From positions 62,001 through 126,000 of the forward strand of contig NZ_JBLZUR010000002.1 of the NCBI RefSeq assembly GCF_048565625.1: a DNA stretch of 64,000 bases, read 5' to 3'. The translations under genes were made by a program, and so were the position numbers. Shown piece after piece: positions 25,926 to 33,948 of this stretch. The stretch's first letter is position 1. The number at the start of each line of letters is the position of its first letter. Under the pieces are notes generated by a model, which saw only the letters and a list, made by a program, of their open reading frames with translations, was not told the origin of the DNA and ran no database searches. Origin of the DNA: JBLZUR01 sp048565625 (GTDB lineage: Bacteria > Pseudomonadota > Alphaproteobacteria > Sphingomonadales > Sphingomonadaceae).

Positions 25926-26819
25926 TTATCGTGGGAGGCTGGCGCCCGAAGGCGAGCCGAGTGGCTCTGTGAGCAGCGTCATCAGGCCGATTGCAGTGAC
26001 TGGTGAGCCGGGAAGGCCGCAGCGAGCAACGGCCTCAATCGTAGCAGCGGAGCGCCCGACACGCGTCGCCTGTGGGGTCACCACAAGCGGCATGGTGGCG
26101 ATGGAAGGTCTCAGGTACTGAACTGTCAGCGAGCGCATCAGCAGGCTTTCCGCCGACACCAGATCGCTACGGAAAACACGACCTGCTAGGTCCATCGTCG
26201 CGGCGATAACCCCGCCGTGATACGCCTGAACTGCTACTGCACCTTGAAGTCGCTCTCGCGGATGAACGAGCAGGTCCTCACCGCTACTTTGAACACCAAG
26301 GTACGAGGAAAAGCTGTCAAACCCGCCCTCAGTAAAGATTTCCCGCCCGGCCCAGTCGATCGGCTCGGAGATGCTCCCGCCGGGATGTGTGCTGTGAATG
26401 AAATGGCCGCGCGCTAGCGCGACGACCCGGCCACCTGCGCCTTGTGTCGCAACAGCGTCGGCAACTGCCGTGCGCCCGAAGAAACGCACATCGCGAGCTT
26501 CGATCTCGATCGACATGCCCGGCATGATCTCACCGACCCAGTCGACACGAAGCTCCAAGGTGGTCGTCGCTCGGTAAGGCCTCTCGGCAAGGCCAATCGA
26601 ACAGCCGATTGCGTGGTCAAAAAGAATCGTAACTGCTCCGGGCGCGATCCTTCCGTCAGCATCACAGACCTGAGCTTCCGGCAGCTGCCGGATCTTAAAT
26701 ATCGGGCTCAGAGAGCAGATTTCCGTTCCGAAGACGTCGAGGACCGGACAAGAGAACTCGCCCTTCGCCGGTAGCGCCCCGTGCTCATCGGCGTACCGAG
26801 ATGATGATTGTCCTCCCAT
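25926..26819 (-). CDS. Tandem hotdog-fold acyl-CoA thioesterase
   Basis: The 297-residue protein contains two PaaI/acyl-CoA-thioesterase-like hotdog halves. The first has GAVTILFDHAIGCSIGLAER then TTTLELRVDWVGEIMPG. The second has YHGGVIAATMDLAGRV and SLTVQYLRPSIATMPLVV. The paired GG-x-hhhh-D helices are typical. It may hydrolyse a pathway CoA ester or act as a dehydratase-like hotdog protein. The ATG lies 24 bp from a TetR-type palindrome shared with the divergent thiolase; the frame is open further upstream into that promoter, which I consider non-coding. Confidence 0.75.
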   Translation of the reverse strand: MGGQSSSRYADEHGALPAKGEFSCPVLDVFGTEICSLSPIFKIRQLPEAQVCDADGRIAPGAVTILFDHAIGCSIGLAERPYRATTTLELRVDWVGEIMPGMSIEIEARDVRFFGRTAVADAVATQGAGGRVVALARGHFIHSTHPGGSISEPIDWAGREIFTEGGFDSFSSYLGVQSSGEDLLVHPRERLQGAVAVQAYHGGVIAATMDLAGRVFRSDLVSAESLLMRSLTVQYLRPSIATMPLVVTPQATRVGRSAATIEAVARCGLPGSPVTAIGLMTLLTEPLGSPSGASLPR

Positions 26820-26842
26820 ACTGCGGTTGGTATCGGGCTGGC

Positions 26843-26856
26843 TGAACGGACAGTCA
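26843..26856. promoter_or_regulatory. Candidate TetR operator in the thiolase/thioesterase divergent promoter
   Basis: TGAACGGACAGTCA matches the site before the NMO-like gene in 12 of 14 bases. It lies in the 52-bp gap between the divergent thioesterase (24 bp) and thiolase (16 bp) starts, so one bound dimer could block both promoters. Confidence 0.55.
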
Positions 26857-26871
26857 ATGGGATAGTGCGTG

Positions 26872-28102
26872 ATGGCTGAAGTGTGGGTGATTGATGCGGT
26901 GCGAACCCCGCGGGGTATAGGAAAGATTGGCAAGGGAGCTTTGGCGGAGGTTCATCCGCAGCGGCTTCTAGCTCCCCTGCTAGAGGAGCTTCGCGATCGA
27001 AACGATCTGCAAACCCGAGACGTTCGATGACGTGGTCATTGGGTGCGGCACCCAATGGGGCAAGCAGGGGTTCTGCATCGCCCGAATGTCGGCCCTGGAT
27101 GCCGGCTACGACTACGATGCTACGGGCGTGACGCTTGATCGCTTTTGCGGGTCCGGTCTAACGGCAGTTGGCGTCGGCGCGATGGGGATCTGGTCGGGCA
27201 TGCAGGACCTCGTCGTCGCCGGCGGTGTGGAGTCTATGTCTCACATCTCGACTCTGGGCCAAGGAGTTCTGGCTGACTCGGGCAATCTCCACCTTCGGGC
27301 GCGCGTTGCACAACCGCATCAGGGCATCTGCGCCGACATGATCGCCACGCTGGAGGGGTTCTCACGCGATGACGTCGACCGGCTCGCGCTCGAAAGCCAG
27401 CGGCGAGCCTCAGAGGCGATGGGCCAAGGGCGGTTCGCGCGAAGCCTCGTCACCGTTCTTGCGGACGATGGCACCGTACTGCTCGAACAGGATGAGTACC
27501 CTCGCCCCGGTACGACGCTGGAGGGCCTGGCAGGGCTCAAGCCAGCCTTTCCTAGCTTGTATGACATGTCGCTTGATGAACACGGGAGCACCTTTCGCGC
27601 ATTCGTCGAGCGAACGCGCCCGGGCCTCGAGATTGATCATGTTCACCATGCCGGAAACAGCTCCGGCGTTGTCGACGGTGCCGGTGCGATGATCCTGGCG
27701 TCCGCAGACTACGCCCGTGCGAACGGATTGAAGCCGCGCGCAAAGATCAGAGCCATAGCCAATGCAGGCGATGATCCGGGCATGGTCCTCAATGCTCCGG
27801 TCCCGGCTGCTCGGAAGGTTCTGGCAAAGGCTGGAATGTCAGTGAAGGACGTCGATCTGTGGGAGGTCAATGAAGCATTCGCGGTGGTACCGCTGAAGTT
27901 CATGCGGGATCTCGAGTTATCCCCTGAGATCGTCAACGTGAACGGAGGCGCAATCGCGCTGGGTCACCCCATCGGCGCGACAGGCGCTATGCTGATCGGG
28001 ACCGTCCTAGATGAGCTGGAGCGTCGCGATCTAAACGTTGGAGCGGTGACGCTTTGCGCTGCCGGCGGCATGGCGCCGGCTCTCATAATCGAGCGAGTCT
28101 GA
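26872..28102 (+). pseudogene. Acetyl-CoA acetyltransferase-family thiolase with frameshift
   Basis: The first 51 codons (MAEVWVIDAVRTPRGIGKIG to RDV) match a thiolase N-terminus, then run into TGA. Removing one base near 27024 restores a continuous frame (DVDDVVIGCGTQ) of about 409 residues, the family length. All three active-site blocks lie downstream and are intact: LDRFCGSGLTAVG, GGAIALGHPIGATGA and TLCAAGGMAPA. A GTG at 27032 could start a truncated product lacking the first strand, probably inactive. Without the shift it would be the terminal thiolase of the cassette. A sequencing error cannot be excluded. Confidence 0.8.
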
Positions 28103-28146
28103 CACTGGGCTTGGGACGGGCGCGGCCCGTCCCAAGCATATGGAGC

Positions 28147-28563
28147 TTAGGCGCCGGGCACGGGCGCATTCTCTTGAAACTGCGGCATGGCTGGGTCGAG
28201 CGCAACCCAGGGCTGCGCACTCTTGCACCAAACATGGAATTGAGGCTGGAGAGAACTCACGTCGTCCAGCGTACCAGCTTTGACGATCGTCACCTGCGGT
28301 GCCTCCGCCAGAACGGAGAAAATCGGCGATCCACATTCCGGGCAGAACTGCCGATGCAGCGTAGCGCCGCTGTCCGCTTTGTCGTCATAAATCTTCAGCT
28401 CGCCTGTGCGAGTGACTGCCTTGCTAGGTACGGCGACCACGATCGAAAAAGCGGAGCCGGCCTGCTTTTGGCAGTTTCTGCAATGGCAAATCGCGGTGGC
28501 GAAGGGTTCGCTGGCAACCTCATACTTCACCTGACCACATAGACACTGTCCGGTCATGGTCAT
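28147..28563 (-). CDS. GFA-family (DUF636) zinc protein
   Basis: The 138-residue protein has the glutathione-dependent formaldehyde-activating-like fold. Its zinc cysteines are in GQCLCGQVKYEV, AICHCRNCQKQAGSAFS and HRQFCPECGSPIF. Most such proteins are uncharacterised; the fold name does not prove formaldehyde or glutathione chemistry. An AGGAG ribosome-binding site precedes the ATG. It is divergent from the phosphotransferase across ~137 bp that includes a TetR-type palindrome. Confidence 0.85.
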   Translation of the reverse strand: MTMTGQCLCGQVKYEVASEPFATAICHCRNCQKQAGSAFSIVVAVPSKAVTRTGELKIYDDKADSGATLHRQFCPECGSPIFSVLAEAPQVTIVKAGTLDDVSSLQPQFHVWCKSAQPWVALDPAMPQFQENAPVPGA

Positions 28564-28647
28564 GATCTACTCTCCTCGCCATCTACCCGGCCGGTAATCG
28601 GACCAAGGCCTTGCCTTCTCACTGCCATACCTCTCTATGTCAATCGT

Positions 28648-28661
28648 TGACTATACAGTCA
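28648..28661. promoter_or_regulatory. Candidate TetR operator before the phosphotransferase
   Basis: TGACTATACAGTCA is the most symmetric of the three sites, with perfect 5-bp arms and a 4-bp spacer. It overlaps a possible -35 element (TTGACT) facing the phosphotransferase, 40 bp before its start, and is 85 bp from the divergent GFA gene. Confidence 0.6.
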
Positions 28662-28700
28662 GCCAGCCTAGGCAGGCAGAGTTTTTCAAGGAGAGTTTTC

Positions 28701-29795
28701 GTGGCTAGTGAGGTGCTGGCAGATCGCCAGGTGGTTGCCGAAACTCCTGAGCACATCACACCAGAGGTGATGACCGATTTGCTCCGAGGTGCGGGAGTCT
28801 TGCCGGAGGGGCATGTTGTCAACGTTCGCTTTTCGCCCGTTGGAGTAGGCCTCCTGGGGGATACGGTACGTTTTGAGATTACGTACGATGCGGATCGTTC
28901 CACCGCTCCGCTGACACTTGCCGCAAAGTTCGCGGCGAAGGACCCCGTTGCCAGGCGGACGGGCATTGACCTCGGCCTATACCTTACAGAGACTCGTTTC
29001 TATCAGGAACTGGCACAGACCCTCGCCGTCAGAGCTCCTCGCTGTTACCACGCCTCGATCTCGGACGGAGGCGAGTTCTGCATCCTCCTCGAGGATGTCT
29101 CGCCTGCACGTGCGGCGAACCAGGTAACTGGTTGTTCGCGCGCTGATGCAGAACACGCGATGCGTCAAGCGGCGGCCATACACGCCCCGACATTTGGCGA
29201 CTCTAACGTCTGGGACGTGCCGTGGATGAAGGCTCGGCGTGCGATATTTTCAGGCGTGGCGGCAAACTTCGACGCACATTTGGCGGAGTTCCGGCGACGA
29301 TACTCCGATCTGCTGGAGCCCGAGTACATGAGGCTTGCCCAGAACTTCGCGTCTAAGGTCTCAGTCTTCGTTGAGCAAATGCCAGAACGCTTCAGCCTTA
29401 TTCACGCAGACTTCCGGCTTGATAACATGCTCTTCGACGCAAACGGCGGTGCGGATCCCCTCGTCATTCTCGACTGGCAGAGCGTCGCTCCTGAAAATCC
29501 CGCTTTGGACTTCGCGTACTTCCTTGGCACGAGCTATCCGGTCGACCACCGGCGGCGCGATGAGGACGATCTGCTCCGCCTCTACCATGATACTTTACTC
29601 GAACAGGGCCAGAAAGACTACGGGATCGATGATATCCGGCAGGACTATCGACGCGGTGCCTGGCTGGGATTGTTCACGGCGATCTTCTCGTCCGCAGTCG
29701 CCAAACGGACTGAGCGAGGCGACCAGGTCTTCATGACCATGGCACGAGGCGCAGCGGCCCAGATGCTAGACCATGAGACCTTGAAGATGAAGTGA
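28701..29795 (+). CDS. Phosphotransferase family protein (ecdysteroid-kinase/APH-like)
   Basis: The 364-residue protein has a protein-kinase-like fold. The Brenner motif RFSLIHADFRLDNMLFD supplies the catalytic Asp and Asn, and VILDWQSVAPENPALDFAYF supplies the metal-binding Asp. The N-lobe nucleotide-binding region includes VGVGLLGDTVRFEITYD and LAAKFAAKD. The overall pattern is that of ecdysteroid-kinase-like/DUF1679 proteins often found in lipid or steroid catabolic clusters. The start is GTG with AAGGAG seven bases upstream. The phosphorylated substrate is unknown. Confidence 0.8.
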   Translation: MASEVLADRQVVAETPEHITPEVMTDLLRGAGVLPEGHVVNVRFSPVGVGLLGDTVRFEITYDADRSTAPLTLAAKFAAKDPVARRTGIDLGLYLTETRFYQELAQTLAVRAPRCYHASISDGGEFCILLEDVSPARAANQVTGCSRADAEHAMRQAAAIHAPTFGDSNVWDVPWMKARRAIFSGVAANFDAHLAEFRRRYSDLLEPEYMRLAQNFASKVSVFVEQMPERFSLIHADFRLDNMLFDANGGADPLVILDWQSVAPENPALDFAYFLGTSYPVDHRRRDEDDLLRLYHDTLLEQGQKDYGIDDIRQDYRRGAWLGLFTAIFSSAVAKRTERGDQVFMTMARGAAAQMLDHETLKMK

Positions 29796-29835
29796 GGAAG
29801 CATGCGATGCCTCGGTTCGTCGAGGCATCGCAAAC

Positions 29836-30375
29836 CTACCAGGACAATCCTGGCGGGCGGCCGGAAGCGTCTAGCACGCGGTCAGTGCCGACCCCCAGCG
29901 GCGCGTACTGACCGACAATGGTCGTTTCGAAGGCACCGAAGCCGGTGACTTGTGCGCCGTCCGCCCCTGTCAGCGTGGCTACTGCGAACTCCTGTACATG
30001 GATGTTCTCGCCAGCATTCGGGTCGAGCGAGGCCAGGTCCAGATCCTCTCGCTCGACTGCAAGTGCCCCATGATGGATCCCGTGCGACCATGACCTGTGG
30101 CTGTATCCGATCCCTTGCATCTGGAACCGGCCTTTTGGTGCCAACTCGATCGTCACGAGCTCATCGCGATCTTCCATGATCAGCTTTCCTCGAGCGCAAT
30201 GACGCGTGTTGGGCACCAGATCGACGTCGATGCTCGCCCCCTTGTAGTGATGCACGCCGTCTGCGGTCGCTCCGTCTGGGCAATAGGCCGCCCCGCTGTT
30301 CCAGATTCGTCCTGTTGACTCGGCCATCACGTGGAAGAAGCGGCTGTGATCCGGGAATTGAAGCGGTACCCAGCC
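29836..30375 (-). pseudogene. C-terminal remnant of a DUF7064-like protein
   Basis: About 178 codons, from GWVPLQFPDHSRFFHV through GIGYSHRSWSHGIHHGALAV to the stop, resemble the C-terminal domain of large uncharacterised proteins found beside acyl-CoA genes (DUF7064-type, from memory). No start codon or N-terminal domain precedes it. The frame emerges directly out of a different gene in another frame, so the 5' part was deleted. An internal GTG-ATG could start a 164-residue peptide but has no convincing ribosome-binding site. Confidence 0.5.
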
Positions 30376-31345
30376 GGGCCGACAACACGGCGGCCAGGAC
30401 GCTGCCCATGGCCCCCAGGAGGACTATCGCCACTGCGTATATCGATAGGTGGACGCGCGCCGAGCGGAAGCTGGCGAACGCAGTAAAGGAGGGCGGACCG
30501 TCGTCGGATCCGAACGTCGTCGACCAATGATAGATCGCCAGCCGGCTTATGACCTTCGCTGGCGCCCGCCACGTCCCGGTCCGGATCGGCTCTCCCTGCA
30601 GGTAGGGCGTCCAGAGCGCCGGCTCCAGCCGACGGACGTTTCGCAACGGGCTGTGCTGACCTGTCAGCTGCTGCTCCAGGTCGCGGATCAGGAAGTAGTG
30701 TATCCTCCCAATCGCGAAGACGCTGTCGCCAATGCGCCTGGCGACAGCGTCGGGATAGCTGCGGCGTTCGTTGAAGCGGAACTCCGTTGTCTCGGTAACG
30801 CTCGTCGCGGTCGTGAGACGCCAGTCACCCGCCGCGATCTCCGTACTGAACAGGTCGCGCGCCCTCCCGTCCAGATGGATGCGAATCCGGACGTAGCTGC
30901 AGCCACCGGTCGCCCGCATCCTGTCGCAGAGGCCATCGCCGAACGTCACGATCGTACCGTCCACCGGAGTCATGGCAAGCGGCTCGGTCGCAAGATCCCG
31001 CCCGACGTCTAGCATCTGCACCGTCAGGTGCGGCTTCCCGTCGATCTCCGTCGGATAGGAAGTCGCGTTTCCGCTGCCGGCGACGACCGGGTCGTTGAAA
31101 ACGGCCTTAAGGGTCTCTCCGTACCGGAGCGTCGCGCCGAGGTCACTTATGCTAGCCAGACCTACAGGGACTGGGAAGAACAAGTGGAAGCGTAGGAGGT
31201 TCGTGGGGTCCGCGAGTCGGAAGCCTACATCGAGAAAGTTGAAGTCAGCTGACAGGTCGCGCCAGAGATTGACGTGGAGGTCGAGCTCCGGAGTCGGCGC
31301 GCCGACCTCGATCGCATCGAACCACAGGGCCAACGTTCCGTCCAT
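30161..31345 (-). CDS. Unknown membrane protein, 3' end replaced by deletion
   Basis: The protein is not recognised. The first ~323 residues look genuine: a beta-rich region (LALWFDAIEVGAPTPELDLH, FADPTNLLRFHLF-like), a central helical part, and one strong transmembrane helix near the end (LSIYAVAIVLLGAMGSVLA). From about position 30375 its frame runs antisense-free but out of phase across the DUF7064-like remnant, so the last ~70 residues are probably not native. The ATG has a GGGGA ribosome-binding site and begins 42 bp from the second IS copy. GC is higher than in the neighbouring cassette. Confidence 0.45.
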   Translation of the reverse strand: MDGTLALWFDAIEVGAPTPELDLHVNLWRDLSADFNFLDVGFRLADPTNLLRFHLFFPVPVGLASISDLGATLRYGETLKAVFNDPVVAGSGNATSYPTEIDGKPHLTVQMLDVGRDLATEPLAMTPVDGTIVTFGDGLCDRMRATGGCSYVRIRIHLDGRARDLFSTEIAAGDWRLTTATSVTETTEFRFNERRSYPDAVARRIGDSVFAIGRIHYFLIRDLEQQLTGQHSPLRNVRRLEPALWTPYLQGEPIRTGTWRAPAKVISRLAIYHWSTTFGSDDGPPSFTAFASFRSARVHLSIYAVAIVLLGAMGSVLAAVLSARLGTASIPGSQPLLPRDGRVNRTNLEQRGGLLPRRSDRRRRASLQGGEHRRRSGAQHASLRSRKADHGRSR

Positions 31346-31397
31346 CTGTTCCCCGGCCAACCCTCGCGTGGCAACGCGATGAGGCTAGGGTCCGGAC

Positions 31398-31820
31398 TCA
31401 CAACCACCAGATGACGGTGGCGGCGAGGGCGATGGCGCCCATGAAGTTCTTGATGTTGCGATCGAAGCGGGTGGCGAGCCGCCTCCAGTCCTTGAGGCGG
31501 CAGAACATGCGCTCGATGACGTTGCGCTGTTTGTAGATGGTGCGGTCGTAGTCGTACTGGACCTTGCGGTTGCAGCGCGGCGGGATGACGGCCTGGGTGC
31601 CGCGCTGGTCGAGCCACTCGCGCAACTCCTGACTGTCATAGCCCTTGTCGGCGACGAGTTCGACGGATGGGGGCAGCGCCGCGATGCAGGTCTTGGCGAC
31701 CTTGCAGTCGTGGACGTTGCCGGGCGTCAGCAGGAGGACGTGAGGGCGGCCCTTGGCGTCGCAGACGGCATGGACCTTGGTGTTCCGGCCGCCTTTGGTG
31801 CGGCCGATACCATGGGCCAA
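31398..31820 (-). CDS. IS5-family transposase, second frame (copy 2)
   Basis: It carries the second Asp (VADKGYDSQ) and the Glu (RNVIERMFCRLKDW) of the DDE triad. It differs from copy 1 by Gly for Ser in KNFMGAIALAATVIWWL. It is expected as a frameshift extension of the first frame. Confidence 0.88.
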   Translation of the reverse strand: MAHGIGRTKGGRNTKVHAVCDAKGRPHVLLLTPGNVHDCKVAKTCIAALPPSVELVADKGYDSQELREWLDQRGTQAVIPPRCNRKVQYDYDRTIYKQRNVIERMFCRLKDWRRLATRFDRNIKNFMGAIALAATVIWWL

Positions 31821-32152
31821 GGCCCCCCTTTTCCACCGCCTGCGCAGCGGTGGACCTTGATGCAGCTGCTATCGATGAACAGCCGGTCCGGCGCGTCGTC
31901 GGCGCCTGCCAGCGCGCTGAAAATCCCCTCCCAGATGCCGCGCTCGGACCAGCGCACGAAGCGATTGTAGAGCGTCTTCTTTGGCCCGTACACGTCCGAG
32001 CAGTCCACCCAGCGACCGCCGCAGCGGAGCGCATGCACGATCCCGCTCAGCACCCGGCGATCATCCACACGTGCCTTGCCGCGAACGTCCGTCGGCAGCA
32101 GTGGTGCGATCCGCTCCCACTGCGCATCGGAAAACCAGAAGAAATCAGCCAT
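31727..32152 (-). CDS. IS5-family transposase, first frame (copy 2)
   Basis: It is the same as the first frame of copy 1: the MADFFWFSDAQWERIAPLLP start, first catalytic Asp in LFIDSSCIKVH, and a -1 slippery run AAAAGGGGGG near its end. It is probably active if the frameshift operates. Confidence 0.88.
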   Translation of the reverse strand: MADFFWFSDAQWERIAPLLPTDVRGKARVDDRRVLSGIVHALRCGGRWVDCSDVYGPKKTLYNRFVRWSERGIWEGIFSALAGADDAPDRLFIDSSCIKVHRCAGGGKGGPWPMVSAAPKAAGTPRSMPSATPRAALTSSC

Positions 32153-32224
32153 TCCACCGCCTCCACACCAACGCAGTGAATCACGATCCAAGCGGTAGCA
32201 AAAGCCGTTATTGGGTCCGGACCC

Positions 32225-33948
32225 TAATACATCCCGGAACCATCGGGCAGGAAATCAGAGACGTTCCGCGACTAGCATTTCAACTTGGTTGCAGCGTCGC
32301 ATCTATCGAGGAGCGTTTGCACCCGTATCTGCAAGAAAGTGACGGCCCAGCTGACATTAAGTGGGGCGATGGCGCTCTGTTCCGGCTCGACTTGCATGTG
32401 GCGACTCGACGGGTTTCCCCTTCGTCGCTGCGCCTCAGCGATCATCATCGATCAGCTTGGATGAATCGGCTGCTACCATTTTGCGCTGAGAGCTTAGAGC
32501 TGTTGGTTGACAAGTGCGCAACATGTGGTCGGACACAGGCTTGGCGAACTTCCTGGGGCATCGGGAACTGCGATCACCACCAGTGCCGCGCGACACTCAC
32601 TTCGTTTACGGACGAGCGCCTCCCCCAAGAGCTCGCGGAGAATTACCGTCTCTTCGCCGCTTTGGTCTCGGCTGACGGCGAGGAGCGGCAGGCAGCGGTC
32701 TCGCGGCTCAGCTCAGAGTTGGCAGAGTTGCCACCGGCGGTGTTGGTCAACTTGGCCCTGCACGTAGGCGCAACTCTGAGCGCGTCGCCCTACATGTTGC
32801 GTCGTTCTGCTATGAAGGACTTGTCCCCTCTGCAGCTGGCGGGCTTCGCCGCAACCGGAGCGGCCCTGTTGCTAGATTGGCCGCGAGCCTTTCGCGAACG
32901 AATCGCAGATAGACTGCAGAACTCGCCTGATGAGAAATCGCGGCGCGCGCTCTTGGCTGCGATAAGGCGGCTTGGTTCGCCCAAGGTGCGCGAGCAGCAG
33001 GCAAAACTGGTGAGTGATGCGGTGCCCGAGGCCTTCGAACATGTTATCGTCGCTTTGCAGGCGGTCGTGAAGCCTGTGGTCGGAGCGCAATATATCTGCC
33101 GCGCCGCGAGCATCAGCTCGCAAGAGTTACGAATGATCCGCGATGCAGGACATATCGAACACCGGGTCCTGGCGGTCCGCCGGAACACGCAAGTGCAGTA
33201 CGACAAGGCAGATGCCGACGATCTTCTCCGGCGCCACCGTGAGTTTGTTTTCGCCAGCCGTTTAGAAACTGCACTTGGCACCACTCGTTATGCGACTGAG
33301 CAACTTGTATGTCTCGGTGAGATCGAGAGGGAGGTACACCCCGGACTGGCGCTCATCAATCGGACGCTCCGCTTGGTTGAGGAGAGCATGAACGAGTTCA
33401 TTCACGATCTCGAATCTAAGGGACGTGCCGGAAAACCATCCGATCTGATGCCCTTGGGTACTGCCGCTCGCATGATGGGCGGCCGCCCGAAGTTTTGGGG
33501 TGCGATTCTAGCCGCGATGCGAGAAGGCTCACTACCGTTTTGGCTCGACGGCGCCGGCAAGTTCATTCGACGTGCTATGGTTCACCGCGAAGACATCGCC
33601 CCGTTCGCCGCCTTGCGGTTCGATGAGCTATCATGGCCAGGGTTCCCATTCAGGCAAACTTACACACAGTTAGACGCCGCCGAAGTGCTAAACCTCGACT
33701 CGCTACAGATCACCCGCGTGGCGAGCAGTGGCGCGCTCACCTTCGTGCCCGAAGGCGTCGCGGTGATCACGGACCGAGAGCCGGTCCATGCTCTCGCCAC
33801 AACCTATATCGCGACGGCTGAGATCGCCCATCGAACCGGTCTACCCTTCAACATGGTACCCAAGTTCATGCTGAGGTATCCGGAGATTGCCCGCCACGCT
33901 GCCGGGTGGGTGAGGGCTGATTTCGATTTGCTCGTTGGCGGGCGGTAG
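32225..33948 (+). pseudogene. TniQ-like protein, N-terminus lost at IS copy 2
   Basis: About 574 codons remain. A zinc-finger-like block typical of TniQ lies near the start of the fragment (LPFCAESLELLVDKCATCGR, then WGIGNCDHHQCRAT). It is followed by a long helical region and a C-terminal HTH-like part (LGTAARMMGGRPKFWGAILA). TniQ proteins work with Tni/Tn7-type transposases and target selection. The expected first ~50 residues (GE-x-L-S-S-W type) are missing, and the frame enters straight from the IS end. No TniA or TniB is present in the window. Confidence 0.65.

Larger units (their letters stand above)
31388..32224 (-). mobile_element. IS5-family insertion sequence, copy 2 (837 bp)
   Basis: It is identical to copy 1 except for one base and in the same orientation. 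TA flanks both ends. The left flank is the promoter side of an unknown leftward gene. The right flank runs directly into the interior of a TniQ-like gene. I find no recognisable TniQ N-terminus on the other side, so copy 2 probably marks a rearrangement rather than a simple insertion. Confidence 0.93.

Noticed and set aside
31249..31387. An open rightward frame left of IS copy 2 that joins the TniQ-like frame in phase
   Set aside because: It is open by chance opposite a long leftward gene, begins after a stop without a start, and has no TniQ-like N-terminal motif.
21906..32226. The two same-orientation IS copies as ends of a composite transposon carrying the catabolic cassette
   Set aside because: Copy 1 lies inside the acyl-CoA synthetase, both halves of which are present and rejoin exactly, so copy 1 entered alone. 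A 2-bp TA flank is uninformative for the pair. Joint movement is possible in future but is not how the region arose.
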